Source: Nocardia amamiensis NBRC 102102 (lineage in GTDB: Bacteria > Actinomycetota > Actinomycetes > Mycobacteriales > Mycobacteriaceae). From it: 64,000 bases of DNA. Within the stretch, counting starts at the first letter, position 1; each line of letters opens with the position of its first letter. Of this stretch, positions 52,021-61,080 are shown piece after piece. The notes under the pieces were generated by a model. It was not told the DNA's origin. It ran no database searches and saw only the letters and a program-made list of their open reading frames with translations. Where the stretch lies: assembly GCF_001612745.1 (NCBI RefSeq), contig NZ_BDBA01000045.1, positions 1-64,000 of the forward strand, written 5' to 3'. Position numbers and translations under genes: made by a program.

Positions 52021-52362
52021 AAGGTTCCTCGATTCGATGGCGCGCCGAAGTCGATCCGACACGGCGCGGTTCTCGGACTTGCGTACTGAATGCATTCTGA
52101 TCGGTTCGAACCGTTGCCAGTCTTGAACTTTCGCGTCCGGCAGTCAACGCGGGACCCCTTCCCAACGATGGCGGATAGCTCGCGATTTGCCTTGGCGCAC
52201 AACGCTTTACGCTGAGGACCTACACACCGTCCAGGATGGTATGGAAGACTGCTGCCCCGCGTCATGCACGGTCTCGTGATGATCTGGACGCAGGGATCGT
52301 GTTCTCCGAAACAGTGGCCGAGCCTTCCCCGCCTGCGCACCGGGCGGTAAGGTCAACTCTTT
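52021..52362. other. Intergenic region
   Basis: 342 bp between the divergent GRDP-like gene and the ABC operon. It should contain both promoters; no clear boxes, repeats or small genes were seen. Confidence 0.35.
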
Positions 52363-53220
52363 GTGCGCGGCATACCGGAGGGGGACGGACAGCGTGCCGT
52401 CGGAGAACGAATTCGCAGCGCCGTCGCCCTCTACGCAGCTCTGGTGGGCGCCGGATTCCGCAGGCAGTGGCAGTACAAACTGGCCATGTTCGCCGGGTTG
52501 TTCACCAACTGCGTATTCGGCTTCGTGCGTGCGGCCGTGCTGGTCGCGGCGGTGGACGCCGCGGGTGATTTCGCCGGCTACGACCAGGGCAGCATCGGCG
52601 CGTACGTCTGGATTTCCCAGGGATTGCTCGGTGCGGTGCAGTTCATGGCAGTCCCGCTGGGCGAGCTGGAAAATCGGGTGAAGACCGGCGACATCGCGAT
52701 CGACTTCCTTCGCCCGGTCGACATCCAATGCGGTTATCTCGCTGATGATCTCGGACGGGCGGCCTGCACCTTCCTGCCGCGCGGGCTGCCGAGCGTCCTG
52801 GTCGGCACGCTCACCTTCGGCCTGGCGATGCCGACCACGCCCGACCCCTACCTGCTCGGCACGGTGAGTGTGCTGCTGGCCGTGGTCGTTTCGTTCCTGT
52901 GCCGGTTCGTCGTCGTGCTGATCGGATTCTGGGTCGTGGACACCCGCGGCATCCGCGCGCTGTACTACGCCTCCGGGACGTTCCTCGCCGGACTCTTCGT
53001 CCCGGTGCACATGTTCCCGTCGTGGCTGGCCACGATCGCGGCGGCCACTCCCTTTCCGTCGATCCTGCAGGTGCCGGTCGACGTGCTCTCGGGGCGGATC
53101 ACCGGAGCGGCGGCCTGCTCGGTCGTCGCCGTCCAAGTGTTCTGGGTGCTGGCGATCGGGATCGCCGGCCGAGTGCTGCTGGTCGCCGGACGCCGCAGGC
53201 TGGAGGTACAGGGTGGTTGA
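52363..53220 (+). CDS. ABC-2-type exporter permease 1
   Basis: 285 aa with a GTG start. Six hydrophobic helices in the pattern of the ABC-2 permease family (COG4587-like), with the conserved GELENRVKTGDIAIDFLRPVD cytoplasmic loop (about residues 100-120). It forms half of the membrane channel with the next permease; its stop overlaps that gene's start by 8 nt. Confidence 0.82.
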   Translation: MRGIPEGDGQRAVGERIRSAVALYAALVGAGFRRQWQYKLAMFAGLFTNCVFGFVRAAVLVAAVDAAGDFAGYDQGSIGAYVWISQGLLGAVQFMAVPLGELENRVKTGDIAIDFLRPVDIQCGYLADDLGRAACTFLPRGLPSVLVGTLTFGLAMPTTPDPYLLGTVSVLLAVVVSFLCRFVVVLIGFWVVDTRGIRALYYASGTFLAGLFVPVHMFPSWLATIAAATPFPSILQVPVDVLSGRITGAAACSVVAVQVFWVLAIGIAGRVLLVAGRRRLEVQGG

Positions 53221-54040
53221 GGTCGCCCCGCCCCGCTCCGGCACGTGGTCGACGCCCTATGTGGCGGTGCTGCGCTCCAGGATCCGCGCCCAGCGAAGCT
53301 ACCGATTGTCGTTCGCCAGTGATCTTTTCAGCGCATTCCTGTTCGGGCTGATCGAGCTCGCCGAAGTGTGGCTGATCTTCCGTAGCGCGCGGGTACTCGG
53401 CGGGCTCGACCTGGACGCCGCGCTACTGCTGTTCGGACTGAGCCACACGAGTTTCACGTTGTCCCAAGTGTTGTTCGGCCATCTCGACACGCTGCCCGTC
53501 CTGATCAGGCTGGGACAGCTCGACGCATACCACCTCCGCCCGCAACCGCTGCTGCTGCAATTGATCACCAGCGACATCTCGCTGCGCAGATTCGCCCGCG
53601 CCTCGGTGTCGATCGTCGCGCTCGGAGTCGGGTTGGCGCGCAATGACATCGAGTGGGGAGCAGGCACCGCCACACTGCTGACTCTCACGCTGCTCGGCGG
53701 TATCGCCATGTTCGGCGGGATGTTCGTCTGCGCCGCCGGGCTGCAGTTCTATCTGATCGATGGTTCCGAGCTCACCAACAGTTTCACCTACGGCGGCTCG
53801 TTCGCCGCGACGCAACCGGCGTCGGTGTTCCCCACGCCGATGAAGCTGTTGTTCGGATTCGCCATACCGGTCGCCTTCACGGCCTATCTACCAACCCTCG
53901 CGCTCCTGCGGCTGCCCGGTCCGCCCCTGCTGCCATCCTGGTTAGCTTGGCTGACTCCGGTCGCGGCGCTGTGGGTGTGGCTGCTGGCGCTGGGTTTGTG
54001 GCGCTCGGGCACACGGCACTACCAGGGAGGCGGCGGATAA
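53213..54040 (+). CDS. ABC-2-type exporter permease 2
   Basis: 275 aa with a GTG start inside the previous gene's end. Six helices; GHLDTLPVLIRLGQLDAYHLRP corresponds to the same cytoplasmic loop seen in permease 1 (COG3694-like). It forms a heterodimer with permease 1. Two bases separate its stop from the ATPase start. Confidence 0.82.
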   Translation: MVEVAPPRSGTWSTPYVAVLRSRIRAQRSYRLSFASDLFSAFLFGLIELAEVWLIFRSARVLGGLDLDAALLLFGLSHTSFTLSQVLFGHLDTLPVLIRLGQLDAYHLRPQPLLLQLITSDISLRRFARASVSIVALGVGLARNDIEWGAGTATLLTLTLLGGIAMFGGMFVCAAGLQFYLIDGSELTNSFTYGGSFAATQPASVFPTPMKLLFGFAIPVAFTAYLPTLALLRLPGPPLLPSWLAWLTPVAALWVWLLALGLWRSGTRHYQGGGG

Positions 54041-54042
54041 CC

Positions 54043-55032
54043 ATGGCGCAGTCGGGGCACGCGGAAGCGATCATCGACATGAACGATCTGACCAGAGAAT
54101 TCACCCTGTACCGCAAGGACGGCCGACGCTGGCGCAGGCGCCGCGAAACACTCACCGCGGTCGACGGGATGACCGTCCGGATCGAGCGCGGCGCGGCCGT
54201 CGGCTACATCGGCGCCAATGGCGCGGGCAAGTCCACCACCATCAAGATGCTCACCGGCATCCTGGTGCCCACCTCGGGCAATGTGCGCACCTGCGGGCTG
54301 GACCCGGTGCGGCAGCGGCGCGAACTGGCCGGGCGGATCGGCGTGGTGTTCGGGCAACGCTCCCAGCTGTGGTGGGATCTGCCACTGCGCGAATCGTTTT
54401 CGATTCTCGCCGCGATCCACCGGCTGGAACAGGATGCCGCGCGCAAGCGCGCACACGAGCTGATCGAGCAGCTGGAGATGGCGGAGACCCTCGACACACC
54501 GGTGCGGCAACTGTCGCTCGGCCAGCGTATGCGCGCGGAAGTGGCGGCAGCACTGTTGCATTCGCCGGAACTGGTGATCCTCGACGAGCCGACGATCGGT
54601 CTCGACGTGCTGTCCAAACAGCGGCTGCGCGAGTTCCTCCGCGCCGAGCGTGCCGAGCGCGGCACGACCCTGCTGCTCACCACACACGACATGGGCGACA
54701 TCGAACGGCTTTGTGGCCGTGTGCTCGTCGTCGACCACGGGCGGCTGGTTTACGACGGTTCACTGACCGGTTTGGCGGCCACGGTCGGCGCCCGCCGCGT
54801 CCTGGTGGTCGACTTGGCCGAACCGGCGCCGGACTTCGACGACCTGCCCTCGGCCCAACTGCTCAGCAGTGAGGGCAACGGCATGCGGCAGCGGTTGGCC
54901 TTCGATCCGGAGCGGATCACCGCCGCACAGTTGCTTGCCGCCGTGTCCGACCGGGCCGAAGTGCGGGATCTATCGATCGAAGAGCCCGAGATCGAGGACG
55001 TGGTCCGCCGGATATACGAATCCGCCCGCTGA
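54043..55032 (+). CDS. ABC exporter ATPase
   Basis: 329 aa. Walker A GANGAGKST (about residues 55-63), signature LSLGQRMRAEVAAALL, Walker B LVILDEPTIGLD, and H-loop LLLTTHDM. The LSLGQ variant of the LSGGQ signature is normal for this exporter subfamily. It powers the two permeases above. The substrate is unknown; related operons move antibiotics, daunorubicin-like compounds or lipids. The stop codon lies inside the terminator loop. Confidence 0.88.
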   Translation: MAQSGHAEAIIDMNDLTREFTLYRKDGRRWRRRRETLTAVDGMTVRIERGAAVGYIGANGAGKSTTIKMLTGILVPTSGNVRTCGLDPVRQRRELAGRIGVVFGQRSQLWWDLPLRESFSILAAIHRLEQDAARKRAHELIEQLEMAETLDTPVRQLSLGQRMRAEVAAALLHSPELVILDEPTIGLDVLSKQRLREFLRAERAERGTTLLLTTHDMGDIERLCGRVLVVDHGRLVYDGSLTGLAATVGARRVLVVDLAEPAPDFDDLPSAQLLSSEGNGMRQRLAFDPERITAAQLLAAVSDRAEVRDLSIEEPEIEDVVRRIYESAR

Positions 55033-55045
55033 GGCGGGCGGATTC
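55018..55045. terminator. Terminator overlapping the ABC ATPase stop
   Basis: Perfect 12-bp stem GAATCCGCCCGC / GCGGGCGGATTC (55018-55029, 55034-55045) with loop TGAG that includes the TGA stop. It also serves the convergent DUF4389 gene. Confidence 0.8.
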
Positions 55046-55069
55046 ACTATGGATGACCGACATCCGGGT

Positions 55070-55747
55070 TCAGTCGGCTTCGCGTGCCCCCTGATCGAGC
55101 CGGAACGGCGGATACTCGTCGCGCATCAGACCCGCGTAGGCCTGAACTCGGATGATCCAGCGGTTGATGCCCATCACGAAGTCGTAGACGCCGTGCGGGT
55201 AGCGCGCCGTGAACAGCAGCACGATCAGCGCGACGAGCAGCAGAATGCTCATCAGGGGGAGCGAGGGACCGCTCCAATCGTCGCCGTCGCTCATCCCGAT
55301 CGAGACACCGCCACTCACCATCGCGCCGACGATCAGGTAGTGCGGAATGGCCAGCAGCCACCACTTCACCAGCACCAAGCCACGGTGCAGGGTGTCCGGA
55401 TAGTCGATTTCCAGATCGGCCGGATACTCCGCGCTCGGCTGCAAACTGAACGGCGGGTACTTGTCGGTGCCCAGCACGGACAACGCGTAGAAGGTGACCC
55501 GCCAGCCCCAGCGCATGACGCCGACATTGAAGTCGAACAGCGCCCGCGGGTACTTGCCGGTGATCAGGATCGCGAAGAAGGCGACGATCGTGAGCACCAG
55601 GTACGCGACGTGCAGGAAGAACAGGACGATGTAGTGCGGGATGGCCAATAGCCACTTGACCAGCCACATCCACCGCGACAACCCCGGGTCCAGATCTCCT
55701 CGAACGCGAATCGGACCGGCCGCCGCGACGGATTTCTCAGGTTCCAT
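55070..55747 (-). CDS. DUF4389-family membrane protein
   Basis: 225 aa from an ATG at 55745-55747 with GGAAGGAG eight bases upstream. Three main hydrophobic segments and two copies of the family unit: LVKWLLAIPHYIVLFFL...GKYPRALFDFNVGVMRWGWRV and LVKWWLLAIPHYLIVG...ARYPHGVYDFVMGINRWIIRV, so the protein is an internal duplication (only short pieces are quoted here). An integral membrane protein of unknown role; monocistronic. Confidence 0.85.
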   Translation of the reverse strand: MEPEKSVAAAGPIRVRGDLDPGLSRWMWLVKWLLAIPHYIVLFFLHVAYLVLTIVAFFAILITGKYPRALFDFNVGVMRWGWRVTFYALSVLGTDKYPPFSLQPSAEYPADLEIDYPDTLHRGLVLVKWWLLAIPHYLIVGAMVSGGVSIGMSDGDDWSGPSLPLMSILLLVALIVLLFTARYPHGVYDFVMGINRWIIRVQAYAGLMRDEYPPFRLDQGAREAD

Positions 55748-55942
55748 GATCGACACTCCTTCCGGTTGTTTGTGATTCACGCCACAAACAGTGCGGTATG
55801 TCCTGATTGTGGCGCATCCGGTCATTCAGAAACGGCACCATCCGATACCGACATGCCAACGAATCGGTGCAGCACGGCGTGGCGCCGGGTCGGCCCTGGC
55901 GGACGTTTGGCCGATCTCATTGACCCTGGGGGCAATTCGACT

Positions 55943-56221
55943 ATGCGCACATCTCGTCCCGTCGTGGTGATCGTCGGTGTGCTGATGATCGCCGTGCTGG
56001 TGTTGAGCGTGAGCGGATGCAAGAGCAAGAAGCGGCGGCATTCGAGCTCGTCACAGCCTGCGGCCACCTCGACCGCGCCGCAGCAGCCGTTCCGAGATTG
56101 CGCCGAGGCATGGATCGCGGGAAAGGCGCCGGTGCGGCGCAACGACCCCGGCTACTCGACCCGGCTGGACCAGCTGGACGGCGCGGCATGCGCGGTGCGG
56201 CCCACCGCCGTACCCCGCTGA
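55943..56221 (+). CDS. Lipoprotein with degenerate Excalibur-like domain
   Basis: 92 aa from an ATG at 55943. Signal peptide with lipobox LSVSGC (Cys ~29) for lipid attachment, then a basic/Ser linker, then FRDCAEAWIAGKAPVRR and NDPGYSTRLDQLDGAAC. This follows the Excalibur pattern DC...A-x-AG-x-AP-x-x-x-x-DPGY...LD-x-DGDG-x-AC with both Cys kept, but the Ca-binding DxDxDG loop is reduced to DQLDG. Probably a small cell-surface protein; the Ca binding may be lost. Confidence 0.7.
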   Translation: MRTSRPVVVIVGVLMIAVLVLSVSGCKSKKRRHSSSSQPAATSTAPQQPFRDCAEAWIAGKAPVRRNDPGYSTRLDQLDGAACAVRPTAVPR

Positions 56222-56235
56222 CCATCGCGCGGGGT

Positions 56236-56257
56236 GGCCGATCCGATCGGGTCGGCC
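56236..56257. terminator. Weak hairpin between convergent genes
   Basis: Arms GGCCGA and TCGGCC with a 10-base loop, 15 bp after the lipoprotein stop and before the convergent 108-aa gene. Confidence 0.35.
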
Positions 56258-56284
56258 GCGGGGCGCGACCTCAGGGGCGCTCCG

Positions 56285-56611
56285 TCAGACCGGTCCGTTC
56301 GATTGCGCGGAGTACAGGCTGACCTCGCCGTCCTCGCTGAGAAATGCGTTGACCAGCATGGTGCGGGTGGCGCGGAGCTCATCCTGATCCGGAGCGGCGG
56401 TCGTGATGGAAATCTGCGGGATGACCGCCCAGTTGACCACGTAGCGCTCCGGCGGGCCGTCGTCGTCGGACAGCCGGGCGAGACGGAAGACCGAGACGGT
56501 TTTGCGGACGATCAGCGTGCGCACGACCTCCGCGATTCGCTCGGGGTCTTCCAGCGCGAACATGAACCCGAATGTCAACTCGGGCGATGACACGTAGGCG
56601 GGCACGAACAC
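56285..56611 (-). CDS. Conserved-looking hypothetical protein
   Basis: 108 aa with a GTG start. Soluble alpha/beta composition with strands such as VVRTLIVRKTVSVFRLARL and RYVVNWAVIPQISITTA; no recognised motif. Codon use is normal for the genome and the antisense frame is poor. Monocistronic. Not recognised. Confidence 0.5.
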   Translation of the reverse strand: MFVPAYVSSPELTFGFMFALEDPERIAEVVRTLIVRKTVSVFRLARLSDDDGPPERYVVNWAVIPQISITTAAPDQDELRATRTMLVNAFLSEDGEVSLYSAQSNGPV

Positions 56612-56998
56612 CGAGGCTAGCCGATCGAACCCGGACGCGCAGCCGCGGTGCCGGATCGGGTTGCCACTAATGCGCTCGACTATTCGCGCGGAGGCGCTAC
56701 CGCTCGCAGCCGACAGGTGACCGATCCGTAACGGAACATAACGATTTCCCGGCAGCTTTCGGATTCGTCCATCACCCTATTGCGTGGCTTCGGCTGCCGC
56801 GCTTTCCTGAAAGTGTCCCGATTTCTCGTGACCGTCTTCTCTCGCATCGTCGCGGATTTCCCGGTTTCTCTGCCGTGCTGGTGGACATGGGATGGCCATC
56901 CGAGTGCGGGACTGCGCCGGAGCCGAGGGGCGCCCCTCCCTGAAATCCCCCTCGGCCCTGGCGTAGCCAGGATTCCGATCGTGCCGCAGGGGTACACC
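56612..56998. other. Divergent intergenic region
   Basis: 387 bp between the 108-aa gene and the DUF4254 gene. It carries a CCGTTACGG-like palindrome near 56730; no gene or clear promoter boxes were seen. Confidence 0.35.
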
Positions 56999-57532
56999 AT
57001 GCCGACCGAATACGCTCAGCGCAGTTTCGGAGCCGACGAGCTGCCACCGGCCGCCGCACTGCTCCGCGCATTTCGTGACCCCGAGGACGCCGACCGGCAC
57101 CGGCACTGCGTGCTGGAGGCCGCGCGAGCGCTCGTCGAATGCCATGAGCGACGACACCGGGCGCTCGAGCAGGCACACGCCGCCGGCGTCTCCAGCACGC
57201 GGGTCGCTGCGTGCACCCAGCTGGTGGAGACCATCGACGACCAGCGCGCCGAGTGGATAGGTCGCATCGACTCCTGGGTCGACGGGCACATCGAACACCG
57301 CGCGGGCGCCTCGCTGCACACCGAGACGCTGGGCGCGGTCATCGATCGCATCGCGGAGAAATGGATTGCCGCCCAATATTCTTTGGGCGACGACATCACG
57401 GTGCGGCCGCATCCACTGCAGGTGGACGGGGAAGCCCACCTGCAGTGGACCAGGCTCGCCGAGCTGATCGACGGCTACCAGGATCTGATCACCGACGTCA
57501 TCGAACACCGACGCCGGCTGCCGGTGTGGTGA
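56999..57532 (+). CDS. DUF4254-family protein
   Basis: 177 aa from an ATG at 56999 with AGGGG six bases upstream. All-helical; the family pattern is visible as ALVECHERRH, then TQLVETIDDQRAEWIGRIDSWV (the ID-xx-NxxRxxxIxxID motif), then VIDRIAEKWIAAQYSL. Cytosolic, role unknown. Convergent with the gene below, with no spacer. Confidence 0.72.
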   Translation: MPTEYAQRSFGADELPPAAALLRAFRDPEDADRHRHCVLEAARALVECHERRHRALEQAHAAGVSSTRVAACTQLVETIDDQRAEWIGRIDSWVDGHIEHRAGASLHTETLGAVIDRIAEKWIAAQYSLGDDITVRPHPLQVDGEAHLQWTRLAELIDGYQDLITDVIEHRRRLPVW

Positions 57533-57841
57533 TCAGCGCGTCTCGTCGACCTCGGCGTCGACGACCTCGGCATCGACGAACCCCGGTGTCTCGGCCACCG
57601 GCGGCTTCGTGACCTGGGCGTCGTCGGAATCGTCCTGGAGATCACGCTGCCCCGCCGCATCCCGGCGCGCCGCGGCGGCCGCCTCGTTCATCTCGATCGC
57701 GTCGGTGATCCACTCACCGATCTCCCTGGTGACCTCCGCGACGGAGCCGGTGATGATGTTGGCGATATTGCCGACGTGCCTGGCGCCGGAAGAGGTCAAT
57801 TCCTGAATGAGATCTTTGTTGCTCTCGAATTTCCCGATCAT
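57533..57841 (-). CDS. Small helical protein in the desaturase operon
   Basis: 102 aa. Its ATG shares one base with the TAA of the desaturase gene, so it is the third gene of that operon. The first ~60 residues are amphipathic helix (GNIANIITGSVAEVTREIGEWITDAIEM); the tail is acidic and Asp/Val-rich. No family recognised. Possibly an accessory or membrane-surface factor for the desaturase complex, inferred from coupling only. Confidence 0.6.
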   Translation of the reverse strand: MIGKFESNKDLIQELTSSGARHVGNIANIITGSVAEVTREIGEWITDAIEMNEAAAAARRDAAGQRDLQDDSDDAQVTKPPVAETPGFVDAEVVDAEVDETR

Positions 57842-58989
57842 TACACGCCCGCTTCGCTCGCCTTTCGCTGACGCATCACGATAACACCGGGCGAGGGCTC
57901 GCTCTTCACCCAGCGCGGCGGCAGCGCGAGTTTGAAAATCTTCTTCCATACCGAGCCGATCTGCTTACCGAGCGGGCCGGTGTTGTACGGCAGACCGTAT
58001 TTTTCACACAATGCGCGCACCGTCGGCGCCATCTCCGGATAGCGGCTGGCGGGCAGGTCCGGAAACAGATGGTGTTCGATCTGGTGCGACAAATTGCCGG
58101 ACATGATATGGAACAGCTTGCTGCCGGTGATGTCAGCCGAACCGAGCATCTGGCGGACGTACCACTCACCCCTGGTCTCCTCCGCGGTCTCCTCCTCGGT
58201 GAACGTCTGTACTCCGGCCGGGAAGTGTCCGCAGAAGATGATCGCGAAGGCCCACACGTTGCGCACCAGGTTGGCGGCGACGTTGCCGGCCAGCGCGTGG
58301 AAGAACAGCGGCCCGGTCAGCGCCGGGAACACCAGGTAGTCCTTGAGCACCTGTTTGCCCGCCTTGCGCCACTGGCCGAGGATCAGCTGCTTGACCTGCG
58401 GCCACTTCCGTTCGCCGCGCAAGATCTTCTCGACCTCGAGATCGTGGCCCATCACCCCCCACTCGAACAGCATCATCAACCCGAAGGCGTACAGCGGCTG
58501 GCCGAGCCGCAGCACGTTCCACTCCTGCGCCTCGTCCATCCGCAGGATGGAGTAGCCGATGTCGCGGTCCTTGTTGTGGATGTTGGTGTAGGTGTGGTGC
58601 AGGTAGTTGTGCGAGTGCTTCCACTGGTCGGCCGGGCACACCGTATCCCACTCGAACACACGGGAATTCAGGCCCGGTTCGCGCATCCAGTCGTACTGGC
58701 CGTGCATCACGTTGTGCCCGATCTCCATATTGTCCAAGATCTTCGACACGCTCAGCGCCGCCACCGCGGCCAGCCAGAACGGCGGAAGGAAGCCGAGATA
58801 CATCAGCCCGCGCCCGGCGATCTCGAAGCCGCGCTGCGCCTTGATGATCGAGTACAGGTACTCCCGGTCGCGCTCGCCGAGATCGGCGACGATCGCGGCG
58901 CGCAGCTCGTCGAGTTCGCGTCCGAGCTCCTCGATCTGCTCCGGGCTCAGCACCAGTGGCCCGTCGTGGGTTTCGGTGAGAATGGTCAT
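57841..58989 (-). CDS. desA3: Membrane acyl-CoA desaturase (DesA3 type)
   Basis: 382 aa. Three His boxes of the di-iron membrane desaturases: GHNVMHGQYDW, WKHSHNYLHHTYTN and HQIEHHLFPDLP. Four membrane helices in two pairs. It introduces a cis double bond into stearoyl/palmitoyl-CoA at the membrane; mycobacterial DesA3 needs the reductase encoded just upstream, as here (18-bp gap). It is followed by the overlapping 102-aa gene. Confidence 0.88.
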   Translation of the reverse strand: MTILTETHDGPLVLSPEQIEELGRELDELRAAIVADLGERDREYLYSIIKAQRGFEIAGRGLMYLGFLPPFWLAAVAALSVSKILDNMEIGHNVMHGQYDWMREPGLNSRVFEWDTVCPADQWKHSHNYLHHTYTNIHNKDRDIGYSILRMDEAQEWNVLRLGQPLYAFGLMMLFEWGVMGHDLEVEKILRGERKWPQVKQLILGQWRKAGKQVLKDYLVFPALTGPLFFHALAGNVAANLVRNVWAFAIIFCGHFPAGVQTFTEEETAEETRGEWYVRQMLGSADITGSKLFHIMSGNLSHQIEHHLFPDLPASRYPEMAPTVRALCEKYGLPYNTGPLGKQIGSVWKKIFKLALPPRWVKSEPSPGVIVMRQRKASEAGV

Positions 58990-59007
58990 GATTGCTCCCC
59001 TTCGGTG

Positions 59008-60123
59008 TCAGATATCGATGTCGATGTCGCCGACCGGCGCGCTGATGCACAACTGGATCGGCTGGTCTGGATCGCTGTCGGTCTCGCCGGTGCGCAGATT
59101 GCGCGTGCAGCCGGAGCGGCGCACCGCGGTGCAGGAGAAGCAGATCCCCATGCGGCATCCGTACTCCGGACGCAGACCCGCGGATTCGGCCTGCTCCAGC
59201 AGTGGCGCCCCGTTGTTCTCGGCGCTCACCCCGCTCGCCGAGAAGCGCACCGTGCCGTAGGCATGCGCGGCGTCGGCGGGCGCGAAGGACAGCGTGAACT
59301 CCTCGGTGTGCAGCCGGTCGTCCAACTGTTCGGCGTGGTAGATCGTGCGTACCGCGTCCATCAGCGGTTGCGGACCGCACACATAGGTCTGCGCGTCGGC
59401 GAACCAGGGCGCGACGCGCTCCAGCTCGTCGTAGTCGAAGTACCCGCTGCCCTTCGGATGCGCGACGTCCACCCACGGCGCGCCGGACTCGACGCGCGAT
59501 CGATCCGGTCGGCACGGATGCCGCAGTTCGATGCGAAAGTTCTTGTGCTGCCGCGCGATAGTGTCGAGTTCGGCCCGATGCGGCAGCACCGCGGGCGACT
59601 TCGCGTAGTGCAGGAAGACGACCTCGCCCGGATGCTCCTCCTCGGCCAACGTGCGCAGCATGGACAACACCGGGGTGATGCCGCTGCCACCGCTGATCAG
59701 CAGCACGCGCTCCGGACGCCGCTCGGGCAGCCGGAACACGCCGTCGGCGGGCGTCAGGTCGACCACCATGCCGGGCACGGCCTGGTGATAGAGGAATTGC
59801 GACACCACTCCGCCGGGATGCGCCTTCACCGTGAGTTCGATGCGGCGATCCCGGCCGCCTTCCGGATTCACCGGTGAATAGCACCGGGTGTGCCGCACGC
59901 CATCGATCACCACGCCGAGCTGGACGTACTGTCCGGCCCGATGGCCTTTCCACTGCCTGGTCGGACGCAGGGTGAGCGTCACCGAGCCCGGCACCGAGTG
60001 GCGCACGCGGGTGATCTCCGCCCGCATATCGCGCAGGGTGAGGGTGGGCCGGACCAGTTCCAGATACCGATCCAGTGGGTGCGGCGAGGTCAGGGTCTGC
60101 ACCAGGTTGACGAGATCCACCAT
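59008..60123 (-). CDS. Desaturase electron-transfer reductase (FNR + 2Fe-2S, Rv3230c type)
   Basis: 371 aa from the ATG at 60121-60123 with GGAGGCGGAG upstream; a longer start at 60186 lies inside the operator region. FAD site RHTRCYSPVN, NAD(P) site LLISGGSGITPVLSML, YVCGPQPLMDAV, and a C-terminal plant-type 2Fe-2S ferredoxin domain with CRMGICFSC and a fourth Cys near the end (QLCIS). It passes electrons from NAD(P)H to the desaturase. It is the first gene of the operon. Confidence 0.9.
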   Translation of the reverse strand: MVDLVNLVQTLTSPHPLDRYLELVRPTLTLRDMRAEITRVRHSVPGSVTLTLRPTRQWKGHRAGQYVQLGVVIDGVRHTRCYSPVNPEGGRDRRIELTVKAHPGGVVSQFLYHQAVPGMVVDLTPADGVFRLPERRPERVLLISGGSGITPVLSMLRTLAEEEHPGEVVFLHYAKSPAVLPHRAELDTIARQHKNFRIELRHPCRPDRSRVESGAPWVDVAHPKGSGYFDYDELERVAPWFADAQTYVCGPQPLMDAVRTIYHAEQLDDRLHTEEFTLSFAPADAAHAYGTVRFSASGVSAENNGAPLLEQAESAGLRPEYGCRMGICFSCTAVRRSGCTRNLRTGETDSDPDQPIQLCISAPVGDIDIDI

Positions 60124-60182
60124 TCGTTCTCCGCCTCCAGTCGGGCTGACGACGTGCGATCCGATTTTCAGTGCACGTCTGT

Positions 60183-60197
60183 ACACTCAACTAGTGT
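60183..60197. promoter_or_regulatory. Inverted repeat, likely TetR operator
   Basis: Perfect ACACT-CAACT-AGTGT in the divergent region between the reductase gene and the tetR gene. A plausible site for the TetR protein to control the desaturase operon and itself. Confidence 0.5.
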
Positions 60198-60293
60198 GAA
60201 CGATAACCGTGGGCCGGTGTCAACCAGCAAAACCTGTGACCCGAACAACAGTTATGGATAGATCGAATGGTGAACGGATGTATGCTCACCGGG

Positions 60294-60914
60294 ATGAGTG
60301 AGCAGGCAGCTACCCGAGGCGAACGCAAGGAGCGGACCAGGCAGGCACTCCTGGACGGCACCTTGGCGCTGGCCGCCGACCGCGGTTTCGCCGCGCTCAG
60401 CCTGCGCGAGATCGCCCGATCGGCCGGTATCGTGCCGACCGCGTTCTACCGGCACTTCGCATCGCTGGAAGACCTCGGCGCGACACTGGTGGACGACGGC
60501 GTCACCGCGTTGCGGCTGGCACTGCGCGAAGTGCGCCGGAACGCCGACGCGAGCCTGTCGGACACGGTGCGATTCGTGTTCACGCAGGTAGGCCCGAAGC
60601 GGGAGTTGTTCGGCTTTCTCACCAGGGAGCGGCACGGCGGATCGGCGGCGCTGCGCACGGCGATCGCGCGCGAGATCCAGTTGATCGTCCGGGAACTCGT
60701 CGCCGATCTGTCCCGGATCAGAGCGCTGGACTCCTGGACGCCGCGAGACATGGAGATCGCCGCCGACCTGATGGTGACGACGGTGACCGACGGCATCGCC
60801 GCCTACGTGTCCGCCGCATCGCGCGAGGAGCAGGTGATCGTCGACCGCACCGTGCAGCAGATGCGCCTGATCGCACTGGGCATGGGTGCGTGGCGGCCAC
60901 CGAATCGGCGCTGA
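60294..60914 (+). CDS. TetR-family regulator
   Basis: 206 aa from MSEQAATRGERKERTRQALL; an ATG 27 bases upstream is an alternative. The HTH is at about residues 34-53 (LREIARSAGIVPTAFYRHFAS) and an all-helical ligand domain follows. Divergent from the desaturase-reductase operon; related actinobacterial TetR proteins there respond to fatty acyl-CoA. Ligand inferred only. Confidence 0.85.
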   Translation: MSEQAATRGERKERTRQALLDGTLALAADRGFAALSLREIARSAGIVPTAFYRHFASLEDLGATLVDDGVTALRLALREVRRNADASLSDTVRFVFTQVGPKRELFGFLTRERHGGSAALRTAIAREIQLIVRELVADLSRIRALDSWTPRDMEIAADLMVTTVTDGIAAYVSAASREEQVIVDRTVQQMRLIALGMGAWRPPNRR

Positions 60915-60947
60915 TGATCGCTCGCGGCGATGCTCAACGCGCCGATT
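60903..60947. terminator. Hairpin at the tetR stop
   Basis: Arms AATCGGCGC (60903-60911) and GCGCCGATT (60939-60947) with an inner ATCGC/GCGAT stem in the loop; overlaps the stop. Confidence 0.5.
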
Positions 60948-61080
60948 TCGGCTCCTCCAGGGGCCAGATCGGTCTGGATTCCCATCTTGTCCGGCAATAG
61001 CACCGCGAGAGTAACTCGAACGAGAGGGCGGGAACACTCGAGCGCCGCTGCACTGGCAAGGGGCTCCTAGACTCTGCGTT

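Noticed and set aside
58166..60190. 674-codon minus-strand open frame over the desaturase and reductase
   Set aside because: Arg/Ala-rich shift frame; the in-frame desaturase and reductase motifs are in the other minus frames.
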